The position numbers were made by a program, and so were the translations under genes. Below are positions 7,630 to 14,256 of a DNA stretch of 46,898 bases, one piece after another (positions within the stretch are counted from its first letter, which is position 1; each line of letters begins with the position of its first letter). The notes under the pieces were generated by a model. That model did no database searches. It had not been told where the DNA came from and saw only the letters and a list, made by a program, of their open reading frames with translations. Location: the NCBI GenBank assembly GCA_947302125.1, contig CAMYUL010000006.1, positions 1-46,898 on the forward strand, read 5' to 3'. Source of the DNA: an uncultured Candidatus Saccharibacteria bacterium (lineage in GTDB: Bacteria; Patescibacteriota; Saccharimonadia; Saccharimonadales; Saccharimonadaceae).

Positions 7630-9756
7630 ATGAACAGTTCAAAGAAGGTCCTTGGGAGGAATTATCAGCTTTTAATGTCAACTTTCGGTGGTCTTACTGC
7701 CATCTTTGCTGCTGCCTTCATGTTCTCTAGTATTGTCCCAGCTACTACTTTTGCTGATGATCTTCCATCTGCTTCTTCTGATCTTGACGTAGCCGTATCA
7801 GTTACTCCAGTAATCTCCATTAGGACTCTAGACAGTACTGCTACTTCTCCTATCTCTTCCTTAGACTTCAACATCTTACCATCTGCCGCCGGTACCCGTA
7901 CTACTCAGACTACCGTAGTAGATGTCTCTACATCTAACGTATCAGGCTATAACCTTCTCATGCAGAGTGACTATCAGAACGGAGCAAATTATACTACAGA
8001 TCTTGTTCATGCTGATCCTACTATTGCTACTACTACTGCAGGACAGATCCCTACTGCTACTACTGCTACCGTCTCTGCTACTTCCTACTGGAACTATTCT
8101 AAGTCCTGGAATGAGACCTTAGGTCCTACTGGCAATACTTCAGACTTTTCTAGCTCTAGTATTGCTACGTCAGCTAAGGACAATCAATTAATTCCAGCTC
8201 ATGGTACTCCAGCTACCATCAGAAACGATGTAGACATTGCTACTGCTAGTAGCAAGACCAACATTGATGTTAACATCAACATCGCTACCGACAAGACTGC
8301 TGGAAGTTACAAGAACAGACTCTTGTTTACCGCCATTGCTAATCCTATTCCGGTAGACTTTACCTTAACCTTCGATAAGAATACCCAAGAAACAGTCACA
8401 AACTTACCAAATCCTATTACGGATACTAGTGTGGCTTCTAATCATACCTTTACTATTCCAAACGCCACTTCTATGAGTAGGAATGTCTATACCTTTGTTG
8501 GTTGGTCTACCTCACCAAGCGAGAGGCAGGGAAATGGTTCTGGCCCTGATGGACTCTATGTTGCTGGAGACACTATTATTGTTCCAGTTGATGGCGGCAA
8601 TGGCAACCCTGACTACAGCCAACACGGCACTGGATCTATGACACTTTATGCGGTTTGGCTGTTCCCATGCGCAGCCAATTCCATTTGCTACGCACCTAAT
8701 GGCGACGGCATTGATGGCACTATGGATAATCAGACCATTGTCTTCCATAATTCCACAGACACTGCTTATACATCAATATCAGCTGCTGACACGACAGCAT
8801 TATCCTCGTCATCTACTGAGGTTACACTTCTCGCACCTAATTTTGCCCGCCCAGGTTACGGCTTTATTGGCTGGAACACTAAAGAAGATGGCACTGGTAC
8901 GATGTATGGCCCTAATCAGACTCTAACCACTAGTGACGGTAGTTTAACCGCACAGCTGCGATCTGATCTCGGGACCAAGGGTATTGTTCTTTACTCCCAA
9001 TGGCGACCTTCTGCTGGCAATATGCAAAACTGGTCTGGCTGTAGCTCTATGAATATCGGCGACGTCACCGCCCTTACCGACAACCGTACTGATGCCGTCA
9101 ATACTAGCAAAACTTATGCCGTAGCAAAACTTCTCGACGGCAAATGCTGGATGACAGAAAACTTAAGATATACCGACAATGCAACAAATACTAGCCCTTG
9201 GCAATGGAAAGACGGAATAAAAGAATACAACTTTTCCAATATTACCGAACCAGATTCCGCTAGATCCCCAATCGATAACACCACCGCCACTGGGAGTAGG
9301 TGGCATAGCTACGGCGGATATTACACCTGGGCAGCAGCCAACGATACTACTAGCACAGATTGGGAATACGGACAAAATGCTCCAGCCCCAGGTATCTGTC
9401 CAGCTGGTTGGAGAGTACCAACGTCAGAATCAGCAGGCGGTGACCTCGCAGGACTATCAAACGCAACGACCGATGTTCCTACATTGTACCTATCTTTAAT
9501 GAACTCTGTTTCCGCGACAAGCGCGAGGACATTTGTAGTTAGTAACGCCTTTAGATCTTACCCAAATAACTTCGTACTCTCAGGAGATTGGGGTGGCGGC
9601 ACATCAGAAGTACGTGGCGGAGAAGGACGCTATTGGACATCCGCAAAGCTAAGTAGCAGTAGTTATTGTTTCTTCCTCCGAACGTCACTTGTCAATAACC
9701 CAAATTGTAGCAGTGGAAGCCACTATGGTCTAACCGTCCGCTGCGTTATCGACTAG
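7630..9756 (+). CDS. Secreted modular surface protein: InlB-type repeats plus Fib_succ_major domain
   Basis: This 708-aa protein has a signal peptide (hydrophobic stretch about 17-35, probable cleavage after TTFA near 42). A Ser/Thr-rich N-terminal region (about 45-240) resembles repetitive stalk material. Two Listeria/Bacteroides InlB-B-like repeats follow, recognised by VGWSTSP...LYAVW (about 245-345) and IGWNTKEDGTGTMY...LYSQW (about 370-460). The C-terminal domain (about 470-708) matches the Fibrobacter succinogenes paralogous domain, with LLDGKCWMTENLRY, CPAGWRVPT and a terminal LTVRCV motif. That domain has a C-type-lectin-like fold and is common in extracellular binding proteins. No membrane anchor or sortase motif is seen. 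The likely role is surface attachment or ligand binding, which is inferred. The start follows a leaderless -10. Its first 14 codons recur at the right edge of the window. Confidence 0.85.
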   Translation: MNSSKKVLGRNYQLLMSTFGGLTAIFAAAFMFSSIVPATTFADDLPSASSDLDVAVSVTPVISIRTLDSTATSPISSLDFNILPSAAGTRTTQTTVVDVSTSNVSGYNLLMQSDYQNGANYTTDLVHADPTIATTTAGQIPTATTATVSATSYWNYSKSWNETLGPTGNTSDFSSSSIATSAKDNQLIPAHGTPATIRNDVDIATASSKTNIDVNINIATDKTAGSYKNRLLFTAIANPIPVDFTLTFDKNTQETVTNLPNPITDTSVASNHTFTIPNATSMSRNVYTFVGWSTSPSERQGNGSGPDGLYVAGDTIIVPVDGGNGNPDYSQHGTGSMTLYAVWLFPCAANSICYAPNGDGIDGTMDNQTIVFHNSTDTAYTSISAADTTALSSSSTEVTLLAPNFARPGYGFIGWNTKEDGTGTMYGPNQTLTTSDGSLTAQLRSDLGTKGIVLYSQWRPSAGNMQNWSGCSSMNIGDVTALTDNRTDAVNTSKTYAVAKLLDGKCWMTENLRYTDNATNTSPWQWKDGIKEYNFSNITEPDSARSPIDNTTATGSRWHSYGGYYTWAAANDTTSTDWEYGQNAPAPGICPAGWRVPTSESAGGDLAGLSNATTDVPTLYLSLMNSVSATSARTFVVSNAFRSYPNNFVLSGDWGGGTSEVRGGEGRYWTSAKLSSSSYCFFLRTSLVNNPNCSSGSHYGLTVRCVID

Positions 9757-9774
9757 TATTATCTTAGATTTTTC

Positions 9775-9803
9775 TTGCAAAATCATTCAACCTGTGCTAC
9801 AAT
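9775..9803 (+). promoter_or_regulatory. rplJ-rplL promoter (TTGCAA - 17 - TACAAT)
   Basis: TTGCAA (9775-9780), a 17-nt spacer and TACAAT (9798-9803) with a TG extension. The predicted start is near 9810-9811, exactly where the L10 leader's first stem begins. Confidence 0.8.
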
Positions 9804-9810
9804 ATAGCAA

Positions 9811-9936
9811 GTTACCATAGACAGCGACGGGAGCGTCTAAGACAATCCTTAATCATGTCGCCGAGGCAGCCCAGGCAATGCGCCAGGGTATCTTGAAAAC
9901 AGATTGGTAACGTTGTCTTAACAATTTGGCCAATCT
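9811..9936 (+). promoter_or_regulatory. Ribosomal protein L10 leader (autoregulatory mRNA element)
   Basis: The 167-nt untranslated region before rplJ holds a structured leader of the L10-leader type, in which the L10-(L12)n complex binds its own mRNA. The closing stem is GTTACCA (9811-9817) with TGGTAAC (9905-9911), enclosing the internal segment with CCGAGGCAG. An alternative 7-bp pairing, AGATTGG (9901-9907) with CCAATCT (9930-9936), uses bases of the closing stem, so the two folds exclude each other. No U-tract follows, so control by translation or mRNA folding is more likely than termination. The assignment is from position and pattern. A covariance-model search was not possible. Confidence 0.75.
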
Positions 9937-9977
9937 ATCAGACTTACACGTCATATTAATCTAACTAAAGGAAAATT

Positions 9978-10499
9978 ATGGCTATCTCTAAAGATAAGAA
10001 ACAGACTTTAGTTGCTGATTTAACTGAGCTTCTAAATAGTTCTAAGATGACCGTTTTTGCCCGTTACCAGGGTTTGACCGTTGCTGAGCTCCAAGAGCTC
10101 AGAAAAGCTGCTCGTGAGAACGGTGTTAAGATCAAGGTCGTCAAGAACCGCCTAGTTAGAGTTGCTATGGGTGAAATCGCTGTCTACAAAGACACCGACA
10201 CTACTAACCTCACTGGCCAGCTTCTTTACGCTATCTCCGATAGCGACGAAGTTGCCCCAGCTAAGGTCCTAGCTACCTTTGCTAAGACTCACGAAGCCTT
10301 ACAAATCGCAGGCGCATTTAACGATGCTGGCAATAACCTCTCCGAGGATGAGATCAAGGCTCTTGCCTCTCTTCCATCCAAGAACGAGCTTATCGCTCAG
10401 GTCGTGGCTCAACTTCTCTCCCCAGTTACCGATTCCGTTTCCGCCCTTTCTGGCGGTCTTTCCGGTATCATTTCTGGCTTGGAAGCCCACGCCGCTTAA
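9978..10499 (+). CDS. rplJ: 50S ribosomal protein L10
   Basis: L10 forms the base of the ribosomal stalk and binds L7/L12 dimers through its C-terminal helix. The 173-aa length is normal for bacteria. The N-terminus (MAISKDKKQTLVADLTELL) and the motif KVVKNRLVRVAM are typical, and the C-terminal helical tail LLSPVTDSVSALSGGLSGIISGLEA is the stalk-dimer binding region. The ribosome binding site AAAGGA lies 6 nt before the ATG. rplL follows after 51 nt with no terminator between them, so the two form an operon behind the L10 leader. rplK and rplA are not adjacent, unlike the order in many bacteria. Confidence 0.97.
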   Translation: MAISKDKKQTLVADLTELLNSSKMTVFARYQGLTVAELQELRKAARENGVKIKVVKNRLVRVAMGEIAVYKDTDTTNLTGQLLYAISDSDEVAPAKVLATFAKTHEALQIAGAFNDAGNNLSEDEIKALASLPSKNELIAQVVAQLLSPVTDSVSALSGGLSGIISGLEAHAA

Positions 10500-10550
10500 T
10501 GCTTAATTAAATTAGCGACATTTATCAATCAATTTAAGAAAGGAGCTATT

Positions 10551-10934
10551 ATGGCTGCTGATATTAAGAAACTTGCTGAAGAGCTTACTAAACTAACCGT
10601 TCTCGAAGTTAACGAACTTAAGAACGTACTTAAAGATGAATATGGTATCGAGCCAGCTGCTGCCGCTGTTGCTGTTGCTGGTCCTGCTGCTGCCGGTGAT
10701 GCTGGCGCTGCTGCCGATGAAAAATCCGAGTACGATGTTGTCTTGAAAGACGCTGGTGCTCAGAAGATCGCTGTTATCAAGGCTGTTAAGGAAGCTACTG
10801 GCCTTGGTCTTGGCGAAGCTAAAGCTATCGTTGATGGTGCTCCTGCTACCGTCAAAGAGAAAGTTGCAAAAGACGACGCTGAAGCTCTCAAGAAAGCTCT
10901 TGAAGAAGCTGGCGCTACTGTCGAGCTTGCTTAA
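10551..10934 (+). CDS. rplL: 50S ribosomal protein L7/L12
   Basis: L7/L12 is the multicopy stalk protein that recruits and stimulates translational GTPases. The 127-aa protein has an N-terminal dimerisation helix ([21 protein letters not shown]), an Ala/Gly-rich flexible hinge (about residues 37-58) and the globular C-terminal domain with [20 protein letters not shown] and [10 protein letters not shown], the factor-binding face. The ribosome binding site AAAGGAG lies about 6 nt upstream of the ATG. It is the second gene of the rplJ operon and ends before a strong hairpin terminator at 10973-11003. Confidence 0.98.
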   Translation: MAADIKKLAEELTKLTVLEVNELKNVLKDEYGIEPAAAAVAVAGPAAAGDAGAAADEKSEYDVVLKDAGAQKIAVIKAVKEATGLGLGEAKAIVDGAPATVKEKVAKDDAEALKKALEEAGATVELA

Positions 10935-10972
10935 GTTAAATCATCAGATTGGTCAAATTGTTATCACACAAA

Positions 10973-11003
10973 AAATAAACCGCATTAAGCGGTTTATTTT
11001 TTT
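10973..11003. terminator. Bidirectional Rho-independent terminator after rplL
   Basis: An 11-bp perfect stem, AAATAAACCGC (10973-10983) with GCGGTTTATTT (10989-10999), encloses a 5-nt loop. T-runs flank it on the right and A-runs on the left. It can end both the rplJ-rplL transcript and the leftward membrane-protein gene that converges from 11015. Confidence 0.9.
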
Positions 11004-11014
11004 AGCTACACTCT

Positions 11015-11545
11015 TTAGAAATCGTAGCGATCAAGGCCGGATTTGATTTCAATGTGGCCATCTTTGATCTTTACAGAGCTACAGGAAGAATCCCAGGTAT
11101 CGCTTTCACAATCAGTGATATCGACATTGACGCCGTTCAACAGATTAGAATAAACATCATATAGACTTTCTCCGTTTCTCTGTGCCCAGATGCTACCAGT
11201 CACACAGCTAGCGGTAAAGATGCCGAGGCCAAGGACCAAGGTGGCAATCACTCCAGCGATAAAGCCTTTACCAGCGCGCTTACCATTGAAGAAATAGGCA
11301 AGACATTTGCCGAAAATTACAAATCCTAAGACGATAGATAGCACTACGAGTATAGCAAGCATAATCCCGGTAGCAATAAATAGCCCCTGATCTGGTGTCT
11401 CGCTAGTGAATAGCGCAGTAAGACCATAGGACAAAGTTGGAATTGCGATTATTAGTTTAATCAAATTCCAAATTAAACCAAAGATGCCAACGATTAGTAA
11501 ACTAACCTTGAGGGCTTCTTTGTTAATGTTTTCTTCTTTTGCCAT
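11015..11545 (-). CDS. Membrane protein of unknown function
   Basis: I do not recognise a family. The 176-aa product has about four hydrophobic segments: residues 12-36, roughly 55-78 (IATGIMLAILVVLSIVLGFVIF) and 92-112 (FIAGVIATLVLGLGIFTASC), with a weaker one between the first two. A C-terminal extracytoplasmic tail of about 55 residues contains three Cys that could form disulfides (DCESDTWDSSCSS). Translation starts at an ATG preceded by AAGGAG at about 7 nt. It is transcribed from one half of a perfectly symmetric divergent promoter shared with rlmH and converges on the rplL terminator. Confidence 0.75.
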   Translation of the reverse strand: MAKEENINKEALKVSLLIVGIFGLIWNLIKLIIAIPTLSYGLTALFTSETPDQGLFIATGIMLAILVVLSIVLGFVIFGKCLAYFFNGKRAGKGFIAGVIATLVLGLGIFTASCVTGSIWAQRNGESLYDVYSNLLNGVNVDITDCESDTWDSSCSSVKIKDGHIEIKSGLDRYDF

Positions 11546-11567
11546 AAAAGCTCCTTATTAGTTATCC

Positions 11568-11589
11568 TTATTATAACATGTTATAATAA
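11568..11589. promoter_or_regulatory. Perfectly palindromic divergent promoter (two TGTTATAAT boxes)
   Basis: The 22 bp are an exact palindrome (TTATTATAACA followed by its reverse complement). Each strand reads TGTTATAAT, an extended -10: plus strand at 11582-11587, minus strand at 11570-11575. The plus box is 6 nt from the rlmH ATG (leaderless). The minus box is 24 nt from the membrane-protein ATG, leaving room for a ribosome binding site. Confidence 0.75.
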
Positions 11590-11593
11590 AATT

Positions 11594-12025
11594 ATGATAA
11601 GAATTATTGCCGGTGGCAAAAAATCCAAAAATTGGATACTAGAAGGTCAAACAGAGTATGAAAAACGCTTGAAGAAGCCCTTTGATGTTCGTTTTGAGTA
11701 CCTAGAAGATGCTAAAATCGCCGGATTTGCCGCTAAATGGCCATTTAAGCCGGATGAATACGTTATCTTGCTAGATGAGCGGGGCGAGAATATTAGCTCC
11801 CCAGCGCTCTCAGAACGCCTAGAAAAAGCTTTTTTGACAGGGAAGCAACCAGTTTTCATCATTGGCGACGCTTTTGGCGTATCCGAAGGAATCAGAAAAC
11901 AAGCCGATTTCGTCTGGAGTTTCTCCAAGCTAGTCTTTCCACATGAGCTAATGCGCATTATGCTTACTGAACAAATTTATCGCGCACAAGAAATTTCAAA
12001 AGGTGGCAAATATCACCACATTTAA
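11594..12025 (+). CDS. rlmH: 23S rRNA pseudouridine-1915 N3-methyltransferase RlmH
   Basis: RlmH is a SPOUT-class enzyme that methylates pseudouridine 1915 in helix 69 of 23S rRNA on the assembled ribosome, using SAM. The 143-aa protein (usual length about 155) carries LLDERGENISSP, the knot motif FIIGDAFGVSEGI and the C-terminal signature HELMRIMLTEQIYRAQEI...YHH, which is diagnostic. The glycine-rich FIIGDAFG replaces the more common FxIGGxxG. The start is the ATG directly after the leaderless -10 box in the palindromic divergent promoter. No terminator is obvious in the AT-rich 150 nt downstream. Confidence 0.95.
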   Translation: MIRIIAGGKKSKNWILEGQTEYEKRLKKPFDVRFEYLEDAKIAGFAAKWPFKPDEYVILLDERGENISSPALSERLEKAFLTGKQPVFIIGDAFGVSEGIRKQADFVWSFSKLVFPHELMRIMLTEQIYRAQEISKGGKYHHI

Positions 12026-12107
12026 TGCTTATGTTTGTCAAAGTCATTTTTACAACGCTTTTTTATTTACCCCTGTAATGCTCGTGGAAAACTTTTTAAA
12101 ATTAATA

Positions 12108-12139
12108 TTGACAAGAATTTCTCGTTGATATAATATAAT
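12108..12139 (+). promoter_or_regulatory. Promoter of the 172-aa hypothetical gene
   Basis: TTGACA (12108-12113) is followed by two overlapping -10 candidates, TATAAT at 12129 (15-nt spacing) and TAATAT at 12131 (17-nt spacing). This predicts a 5' leader of about 30 nt. Confidence 0.65.
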
Positions 12140-12173
12140 ATTAATACTATATTTAACAGACAGGATTGCGAGG

Positions 12174-12692
12174 ATGTCTGAATTACCAGAAAAACAAATA
12201 AAAAGATTGCGCAGCCTTATCCAAGAGGCCGAGACTAATTTGGCAGCTGCGAAGGAACTTCTTATTTCCGTATTAGGCGATGGCGAGGCCATTACTGCCC
12301 CTCGTGATGTTGTATTAGATACTCCAGAAGGCAAGGTTATAGAAGGTGTCTTTGATGGTCAGATTATGATTGACCAAGAAGGCAAGAATTATCCTGTCCC
12401 TGCCAACTACGCCTCTAAGTCCAAGCTCGTCGAGGGCGACATCATGAAGCTTACTATTACTCCAGAGGGCAAATTCCTTTACAAACAGATTGGCCCAGTT
12501 GAGAGAAAGACCGTCATCGGCACTCTTTCTCATCATGACGACAAGTACTTCGTAGAGGTTTCCGGCAAAGAATACGAGGTTTTGTACGCTTCTGTCACCT
12601 ATTTCCACTTAAAGGAAGGTTCTCAGGTCGCTGTTATTATCCCCGCCAACAACGAGGACGCTACCTGGGCCGCCGTCGAAGCTGCTTTATAA
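12174..12692 (+). CDS. Conserved-looking hypothetical protein with N-terminal coiled coil
   Basis: I do not recognise a family. The 172-aa acidic protein has an N-terminal amphipathic helix likely to form a coiled coil (residues 3-34, KQIKRLRSLIQEAETNLAAA). About 135 residues of beta-rich sequence follow in two similar halves (EGVFDGQIMIDQEGKNYPVP and IGTLSHHDDKYFVEVSGKEY), resembling tandem small beta-barrels. No signal peptide or membrane segment is seen. It has a strong promoter of its own and a strong terminator, so it is a monocistronic gene just ahead of dnaX. The ATG at 12174 has only a weak GCGAGG immediately upstream. A nucleic-acid-binding role is a guess. Confidence 0.75.
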   Translation: MSELPEKQIKRLRSLIQEAETNLAAAKELLISVLGDGEAITAPRDVVLDTPEGKVIEGVFDGQIMIDQEGKNYPVPANYASKSKLVEGDIMKLTITPEGKFLYKQIGPVERKTVIGTLSHHDDKYFVEVSGKEYEVLYASVTYFHLKEGSQVAVIIPANNEDATWAAVEAAL

Positions 12693-12707
12693 TATAGATT
12701 TGTCAAC

Positions 12708-12733
12708 AAACCCGCCTTCTTAGGCGGGTTTTT
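12708..12733 (+). terminator. Rho-independent terminator before dnaX
   Basis: AAACCCGCC (12708-12716) pairs with GGCGGGTTT (12723-12731) around a 6-nt loop, followed by Ts. The dnaX promoter begins 3 nt later. Confidence 0.92.
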
Positions 12734-12735
12734 CG

Positions 12736-12744
12736 TGCTATAAT
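12736..12744 (+). promoter_or_regulatory. Extended -10 promoter of dnaX-dnaB
   Basis: TGCTATAAT directly follows the terminator. The predicted start near 12751 leaves a short leader with AGAGAG before the ATG at 12763. Confidence 0.75.
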
Positions 12745-12762
12745 GAATTAAAAGAGAGTTGT

Positions 12763-14256
12763 ATGAAGGCATTATATCGTAAATATCGTCCGACCAAACT
12801 CAGCGAAGTAATTGGTCAGGACCAGGTTGTAAAACCCCTAGAAGCCAGTCTAAAATCTGGCAAAATTTCCCATGCCTACCTCTTTACTGGCCCACGCGGC
12901 TGCGGCAAGACCTCGGTCGCCCGCATTTTTGCTCACGAAGTCAATAAGTTTAAATACGAGATTGAAGATGATTATGTAGATATTATCGAGATCGATGCCG
13001 CTTCCAACACTGGCGTAGATAATATCCGTGACCTCCGTGAAAAAGCTGCTATCGCCCCATCTAAGGGCAAATATAAGGTTTACATTATTGACGAGGTCCA
13101 TATGCTCTCTAAGTCTGCCTTTAATGCATTATTAAAAACGCTTGAGGAGCCGCCAAAGAGTGTTATCTTCATTATGGCTACTACCGATGCCTACAAGGTA
13201 CCCATCACTATTACCTCTCGCACTCAAAATTACACCTTCAACCTTGCCCCGAAGGATGTAATGTTCAAACATTTAAGCTCCATTGTCAAAAAAGAACAGA
13301 TCGATATTGATAAGGACGCCCTGGAACTCATCGTCGAAAAAGGCGGAGGTAGTTTCCGCGATACTATTTCTTTACTAGACCAGATTTCTATAGTCAAAAC
13401 CGACAAGATTACTAAAACAGACGTCATTGAGACCCTTGGCCTCCCAGAGAATGCTGTATTAGAAAAACTTTTGGCGGCCTACACTGCTGGCGATATTGAC
13501 ACTATCACTACCGAGCTAAAAACTGTCATCAATACCGGACTAAAGCCCGAGCTCCTAGCCGAAAATCTCATTAGCAAGATCCTTGAATCGCCAAAACCAG
13601 AGCTTCTACCCCTTCTAGCGGAACTTCCTAAGGTATCCAGCCCATTCCCAGAAGCCAAGCTTCTACTTGCCTTTGTCGGCCAAGCTGCCACCGCCCCAGT
13701 CTTCCATGCTAAAGCCACCAAACCAACTAGCCAGCCCAACGTAGTAACAAGTAGCGCCGCTGAAAAAAGCCCAGCTGCAAACGCAACGGGTGACGTCGCT
13801 GGAGGGAATCCAACTACAGAGGTGGCGGGTGGCGTCGCTGGGGGGACCCCCAGCGCAGGCGGCCGTCAGGCCGATGCGATGGGGGAATCTGCGACGACAG
13901 GACCCGCCACTAAGGCGACAGGACCCGCCACTAATGCGACAGGACCCGCCACCTTCAATTGGCAAACTTTCCTTACGAACGTCAAATCCGCTTCCGGCAC
14001 CGTCGGCTCCACTCTGGAAAAATGCACCCACGAGCAAAAAGGCAGTGAACTTTTCATCTATACCGAGCGCAAAATTTATAAAACGATCTTAAGATCAGCC
14101 AACAACTATAAAATTCTCCAAAAATTCTTACCAGAGGGAATTACTATAGTTATTGAAGATGGTCTAGAAAATGCCAAAAAAGACCAAAATTTAGGTCAAA
14201 TTTCTGATATAATGGGTGACATAGAGGAGGTTAATACTAATGGAGTCCCATTCTAA
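12763..14256 (+). CDS. dnaX: DNA polymerase III subunit gamma/tau
   Basis: DnaX is the ATPase core of the clamp loader, which places the sliding clamp on primed DNA. The 497-aa protein has the typical start RKYRPTKLSEVIGQD, Walker A GPRGCGKTS (43-51), Walker B IIDEVHML and sensor region ITSRTQNYTF. The four-Cys zinc module that normally follows Walker A is absent: after VARIFAHEVN the chain runs through KFKYEIEDDY to the conserved IEIDAASNTGVD. Residues about 325-395 are a Gly/Ala/Thr/Pro linker encoded by unusually GC-rich, repetitive DNA with a tandem 21-nt unit (TGPAT repeats). The C-terminal domain (about 400-497) fits the tau-type region. A G6 run followed by a 9-bp hairpin lies in the linker (13836-13855). 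dnaB overlaps the last 17 nt. Confidence 0.96.
   Translation: MKALYRKYRPTKLSEVIGQDQVVKPLEASLKSGKISHAYLFTGPRGCGKTSVARIFAHEVNKFKYEIEDDYVDIIEIDAASNTGVDNIRDLREKAAIAPSKGKYKVYIIDEVHMLSKSAFNALLKTLEEPPKSVIFIMATTDAYKVPITITSRTQNYTFNLAPKDVMFKHLSSIVKKEQIDIDKDALELIVEKGGGSFRDTISLLDQISIVKTDKITKTDVIETLGLPENAVLEKLLAAYTAGDIDTITTELKTVINTGLKPELLAENLISKILESPKPELLPLLAELPKVSSPFPEAKLLLAFVGQAATAPVFHAKATKPTSQPNVVTSSAAEKSPAANATGDVAGGNPTTEVAGGVAGGTPSAGGRQADAMGESATTGPATKATGPATNATGPATFNWQTFLTNVKSASGTVGSTLEKCTHEQKGSELFIYTERKIYKTILRSANNYKILQKFLPEGITIVIEDGLENAKKDQNLGQISDIMGDIEEVNTNGVPF
13783..13953 (+). repeat. GC-rich repeat cluster inside the dnaX linker
   Basis: Five degenerate copies of GCGAC-N(3-6)-ACCCGCCAC occur. Two are in reverse orientation (13783-13800, 13822-13840) and three forward (13891-13910, 13915-13931, 13936-13953), the last three partly as a 21-nt tandem repeat. 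A hairpin CGCTGGGGG-GA-CCCCCAGCG lies at 13836-13855. Related copies sit in the methyltransferase gene at 2587-2605 and 3149-3166, and in its repeat copy. Confidence 0.8.

Larger units (their letters stand above)
1..7671. repeat. Left copy of a 7,671-bp direct terminal repeat (period 39,227)
   Basis: Base 1 corresponds to base 39228 and base 7671 to base 46898. Both ends and all encoded proteins are the same in the two copies, and no difference was seen in the places compared. The repeat starts inside a tRNA-Gln gene and ends inside the signal-peptide coding part of a surface-protein gene. It reaches both window edges exactly, so its true limits cannot be seen. A circular sequence written with overlapping ends, a tandem duplication, or an assembly artefact would all look like this. 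Confidence 0.97.

Noticed and set aside
9821-9836. AGCGACGGGAGCGTC as another copy of the GC-rich motif
   Set aside because: It resembles the motif at 2587-2605, but it lies in the conserved part of the L10 leader, where the sequence has its own explanation.
12026-12107. Terminator after rlmH
   Set aside because: The region is AT-rich with T-runs, but no stable stem was found beside them.
13783-13953. CRISPR array
   Set aside because: Repeats are short, in both orientations, lie inside an open reading frame and have no regular spacers. No cas genes are present.
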